Shown here piece by piece: positions 60,981-64,000 of a DNA stretch of 64,000 bases. The position numbers and the translations under genes were made by a program. The notes beneath the pieces are model-generated. The model was given only the letters and a program-made list of their open reading frames with translations, was not told where the DNA came from and searched no databases. This DNA is from Linanthus parryae (lineage: Eukaryota; Streptophyta; Magnoliopsida; Ericales; Polemoniaceae): positions 153,709,345 through 153,773,344 of the forward strand of contig JALGPY010000002.1 in NCBI GenBank assembly GCA_023055425.1, in the 5' to 3' direction. Position 1 is the first letter of the stretch. Every line of letters begins with the position of its first letter.

Positions 60981-62499
60981 GGTCCTGCAACGACCCCGAT
61001 ATCTGACTCAGACGAATCGGGGAGGACGATGCTAAAAGTAACAGCGGAAAATCAAAAGCACAACATTCCAACATATACGTTACATACTATTAAACATTAC
61101 AACATGTCCTCGAGTCTGTCATACGCTTTCATTATACATTATTCTAACATTATTCATACTATGCTACAACTTGTGAAGGAACCTCCTTAATGAGTCTCGT
61201 ACCCGGTCATGCCATAGTCGTCTTCTTCTAAGCCTGCGGGGGAAGGAAAACAAAGACCGCAGTTTTCTAAAATCAGCATAAAGTACTGAGTAAGCAACAC
61301 CCAAGCTCGTAGAATGGAAGACGAGGCATGTTTATTTTTCATGTAATAACAAAGAGGAATGAATTATAAAACAGTAAACTTGAAGAGTAAAGTAGGACTC
61401 AAAGGTAATCTTCTTCTTTCTTTTAATCTATTTTCTCAACTTGTAAACGGGGAATATGATTCCCAATCTCTTCTTCTTTTCTTTTATAACTGTCCAAATC
61501 TCAGAGAAAACTGTATTATTAACTTTGTTGACACGGGGATAATCTACTAACTCTACGCATCCAAGACCTTAAGTGCCGGCACCCCTCAAAGACTCCTCGC
61601 GGCCAGAGAGGTGAGTACATGGAGCGACCCGGCAGGTTGCGACCGGGTTAAATAAACGGGTCGAGTGACAGAAGCCAACACGACCAATCTAATCAAAGGC
61701 AAATATAACGATCCCCGGACAACTCTTTCCACTTTACGTTAATTATGAATTATTATTATTATTCGTGTGACAAAAATGAGAGCATAGCAACGCAATTTCT
61801 TCAAAATGTAAGAAGCTTCAAATAAAACATGTAATTAAATAATGAAGACGTTTTGAGACTAGTATTACAATCAAGTTAAGACACGAAAGGAGCTAGGCAC
61901 GCTAGACTTGGCATGTATACTTACCTCGATCCTTAGCAAATAGCACGTAAAGTCCTCTAGAATGTCACGTGGCCCTTGTCTACAAACTTGTCCCCTACAC
62001 GTTACATTTCTTTACTCGATCACTAGTTTATCGACACAAATATGCAATCGGAAATTATTATAAGCCCAACAAGTTCTATTGGAAATCTCTCAATTTTCCC
62101 TATCTATATATATTCATAATTTTAATAATATTCTAAATTTTAATATTATATAGAAACTCATAATTTAAGTCCATAAATTTTTAATAATATTTAAATACTG
62201 ATTTTATCAACATATCTATTTTTGAGAAACCAATAAATTGTTTAATAACTACTATTATTAATTTAGTCATTTATTTATCAAAAATATTTTTAGTGAATCA
62301 ATACAAGTTGGAGAAATTATTATTTTTATTAATACAATTAAACGGTCGTTATTATTTGAGAAAGTCGTTAATTTAAAATTCTAAAATATTTCCTATTTAC
62401 CAACTAATTTTAAAATACACCAAAAATTAATAATTACAAGTTATTTTTTGAGCTTGTTTATTTTCAAGAAAGAAAATAAATTATATTTAGCTAGTTCCT

Positions 62500-62765
62500 A
62501 TTATCTATATTATTTAATTATTACTTTTTGTTCTGATATTATTATTACTATTACTATTTATATTATTATAGCTACTATTATTATCACTATTAGTATATAT
62601 CATTATTGTTAGTCTTATTCTTATACTTATTATTATTACTATGGCTATTATTTTTATTACTATTTATTAAAATTATTATTATTATTATAACTACTATTGC
62701 TACAACTTATTATAATTACTACTAGTATTATTATTATTACTATTATTATTATTATTAATTAATTA
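62500..62765. repeat. Degenerate (ATT)n-rich tract
   Basis: TATTATTATTACTATT-type sequence for about 260 bp, almost free of G and C. Confidence 0.85.
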
Positions 62766-63012
62766 AAATAGTAGCTAGAAGTGTAGAGATTAATGTAAAC
62801 AAATAAAATTCTAAGTTTATTTTATTTTTATACTTTCAGATTGATAAATAACAAACAAACCCCCATAGTTCACCGAAATAGCATAATCGCCCCCTCTTAT
62901 AACTAAAATAGTTTCTGAAAAATACAACTACCTCCCCCCTAAGCATTGAATTTTCAATTCGATCAATCTAAACATGAATCTAATCATTGAGATACGTTTT
63001 TGACAATCTAAA

Positions 63013-63720
63013 TCAACTCAGGGTGAAGAGTAGAGCGTACCGGTACCAAAAATCACGCGAAACGGTCGAGAATCGCGTCGGGTCAAGTGGCCGAACGGTG
63101 GCGCCGGAGGTGGATTCGACCGGAGCTTCTCCGGCGGATTTTGGGCAGGGCTGAAGCTTCCTCAAGCTTGGTCGGACTCCTAGGACTCCGTTGGAAGGTT
63201 CGGAGGGTCGTGGGTGGCTCAGGTGATGTTTGGCCGAGAACTTCGCCGGCGTTAATGGAGGTTTCGTCGGCAGTGGTTGTAGCAGCGGCGAATGCTGTTC
63301 CTGTTGCTGCTGGTTTCTTCTCCTTCTCTCTTTGTCTGAACTCAGAGTGGTGTGAGGAGCGAGAGAGAACAAGGAGAGGGAGAAGGAGGTGGGTTGATGG
63401 TGTCTCGGTGGTGCTCGCCGGAAAGTGCGGCGGCGGCGGAGATGGCTTCTAGCCACTGCTCCTGCTGCTGTTGCTTCTCAGTTTCTGGGCAGAGAAGAGG
63501 GTGAGGCGGAGAGAGGGAGAGAAACAGAGAGCTAGGTGGAGGTGTGGGTGGTGCTCTCGGTGGGTCTTCTTGGTGGTGGCAGCGGCGGTGATGGTGGTTC
63601 TGTCTAGCAGCAGCTGCTGCTGCTGGTGGTGCCTTTCTGCAGAGGAGAGGGTGAGCTAGAGGGAGAGAAAGAGTGATGGAGGTGGTCACGGAGGTGATTG
63701 TTGCTTGCCGGAGATGGAGA
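63013..63720 (-). other. GC-rich, low-complexity region
   Basis: A GC-rich block full of GGTGGT, GGCGGCGG and GCTGCTGCTG words on the plus strand. Minus-strand frames give Ser-, Pro- and His-rich peptides without recognisable domains. I read it as leader DNA of the probable LTR rather than a gene, though an unknown gene's first exon cannot be excluded. Confidence 0.35.
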
Positions 63721-63790
63721 GGAAGAAAATGATGGTGATGATGAAGACGATGATGATGATGAACTGGTGATGATGAGGAGAGTGAAGTGT

Positions 63791-63797
63791 TTATATA
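63791..63797 (-). promoter_or_regulatory. TATA box reading leftward
   Basis: TATATAA on the minus strand, followed after about 30 bases by CTCCTCATCATCACC and a long CT-rich leader. Confidence 0.45.
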
Positions 63798-64000
63798 TGA
63801 GAGCTAAAGTAGCGGTGATGGTGATAGAGGCGGTGGTGTTGTCGGGCAAGTTTGTTTGCCGAGAGAAAAACAAGAAGGAGCAAGCAAACTTGAAGATGAA
63901 GAAGAAGAAGAAAAAAATGAGAAAAAGACAAGGGAGGAGGAGAAAATCTGATGAAAGAGAAAAAAATCTCTAATAAAATAAGTGTTTTTGGAAGTTAGTG

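Larger units (their letters stand above)
60981..64000 (-). repeat. Probable long LTR, incomplete at the window edge
   Basis: At about 60981 the sequence begins TGCAACGACCCCGAT, typical of the terminus of plant gypsy LTRs. It then runs through non-coding DNA with a palindromic GACCCGGCAGGTTGCGACCGGG stretch near 61625, split here as GACCCGGCAGG and TTGCGACCGGG. Toward the right end the minus strand has a TATA box (63797-63791) followed by a CT-rich leader and a GC-rich region, as expected for an LTR promoter reading leftward. No primer site or polypurine tract adjoins 60981, so it may be solo or degenerate. The other end lies outside the window. Confidence 0.35.

Noticed and set aside
63087..63973. 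Protein-coding gene at the right edge
   Set aside because: The frames are low-complexity on both strands with no domain; the layout fits an LTR leader better, though this remains open.

Overview
This window is nuclear DNA from a flowering plant, almost certainly a eudicot. The evidence is three intron-rich genes for conserved plant proteins with GT-AG introns, a low overall GC content, and a dense population of plant transposons (Ty1/copia, Ty3/gypsy, RTE- and L1-type LINEs, tRNA-derived SINEs, hAT, Mutator-like, Harbinger-like and Stowaway-like elements). The species cannot be fixed from the sequence alone.

Host genes. (1) 16570-26502 (+) is a VTI1-type Qb-SNARE in five exons, 221 aa, with a 7.9-kb first intron full of dead transposons. 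(2) 37514-45633 (+) is an ankyrin-repeat Raf-like protein kinase of the VIK / integrin-linked-kinase type in eleven exons, 442 aa, with intact catalytic motifs. (3) 46909-54795 (-) is a p24-family (delta type) cargo receptor in four exons, 215 aa, with a 7.0-kb second intron that also holds transposons. Genes 2 and 3 converge, with about 1.3 kb between their stops. Two of the three encode early-secretory or endosomal trafficking parts and the third a signalling kinase. Nothing suggests a functional cluster. For every gene the reading frame closes exactly across the exons given.

Region by region. 1-3860: a decayed Ty3/gypsy gag-pro-RT-RNase H relic. 4428-15858: four transposons nested one inside another. 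The outer one has GGATC-rich inverted ends. Inside it lies a Mutator-like element (5031-15696), then a 9.2-kb Ty1/copia element (6270-15478, minus strand, two 1440-bp LTRs, 5-bp target duplication), then a non-autonomous hAT element (7895-8693, 8-bp target duplication) in the copia pol frame. 16140-26502: the VTI1 gene. 26503-32335: spacer with a probable LTR and an old copia LTR relic. 32336-37202: an almost continuous run of small inverted-repeat transposons ending just upstream of the kinase promoter. 37388-54795: the kinase and p24 genes. 54796-64000: spacer with a 1.9-kb retroposon flanked by 13-bp target duplications, and what looks like most of a long LTR running off the window.

The most unusual signals are: a hAT family whose three copies all carry a tRNA-like A-box/B-box module at the same internal place; a Mutator-like element with promoter-like and coding-like cargo; a duplicated splice-acceptor end of the last kinase exon; and two clusters of short, evenly dispersed palindromic motifs. 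All family assignments are from reading motifs; no database search was possible.
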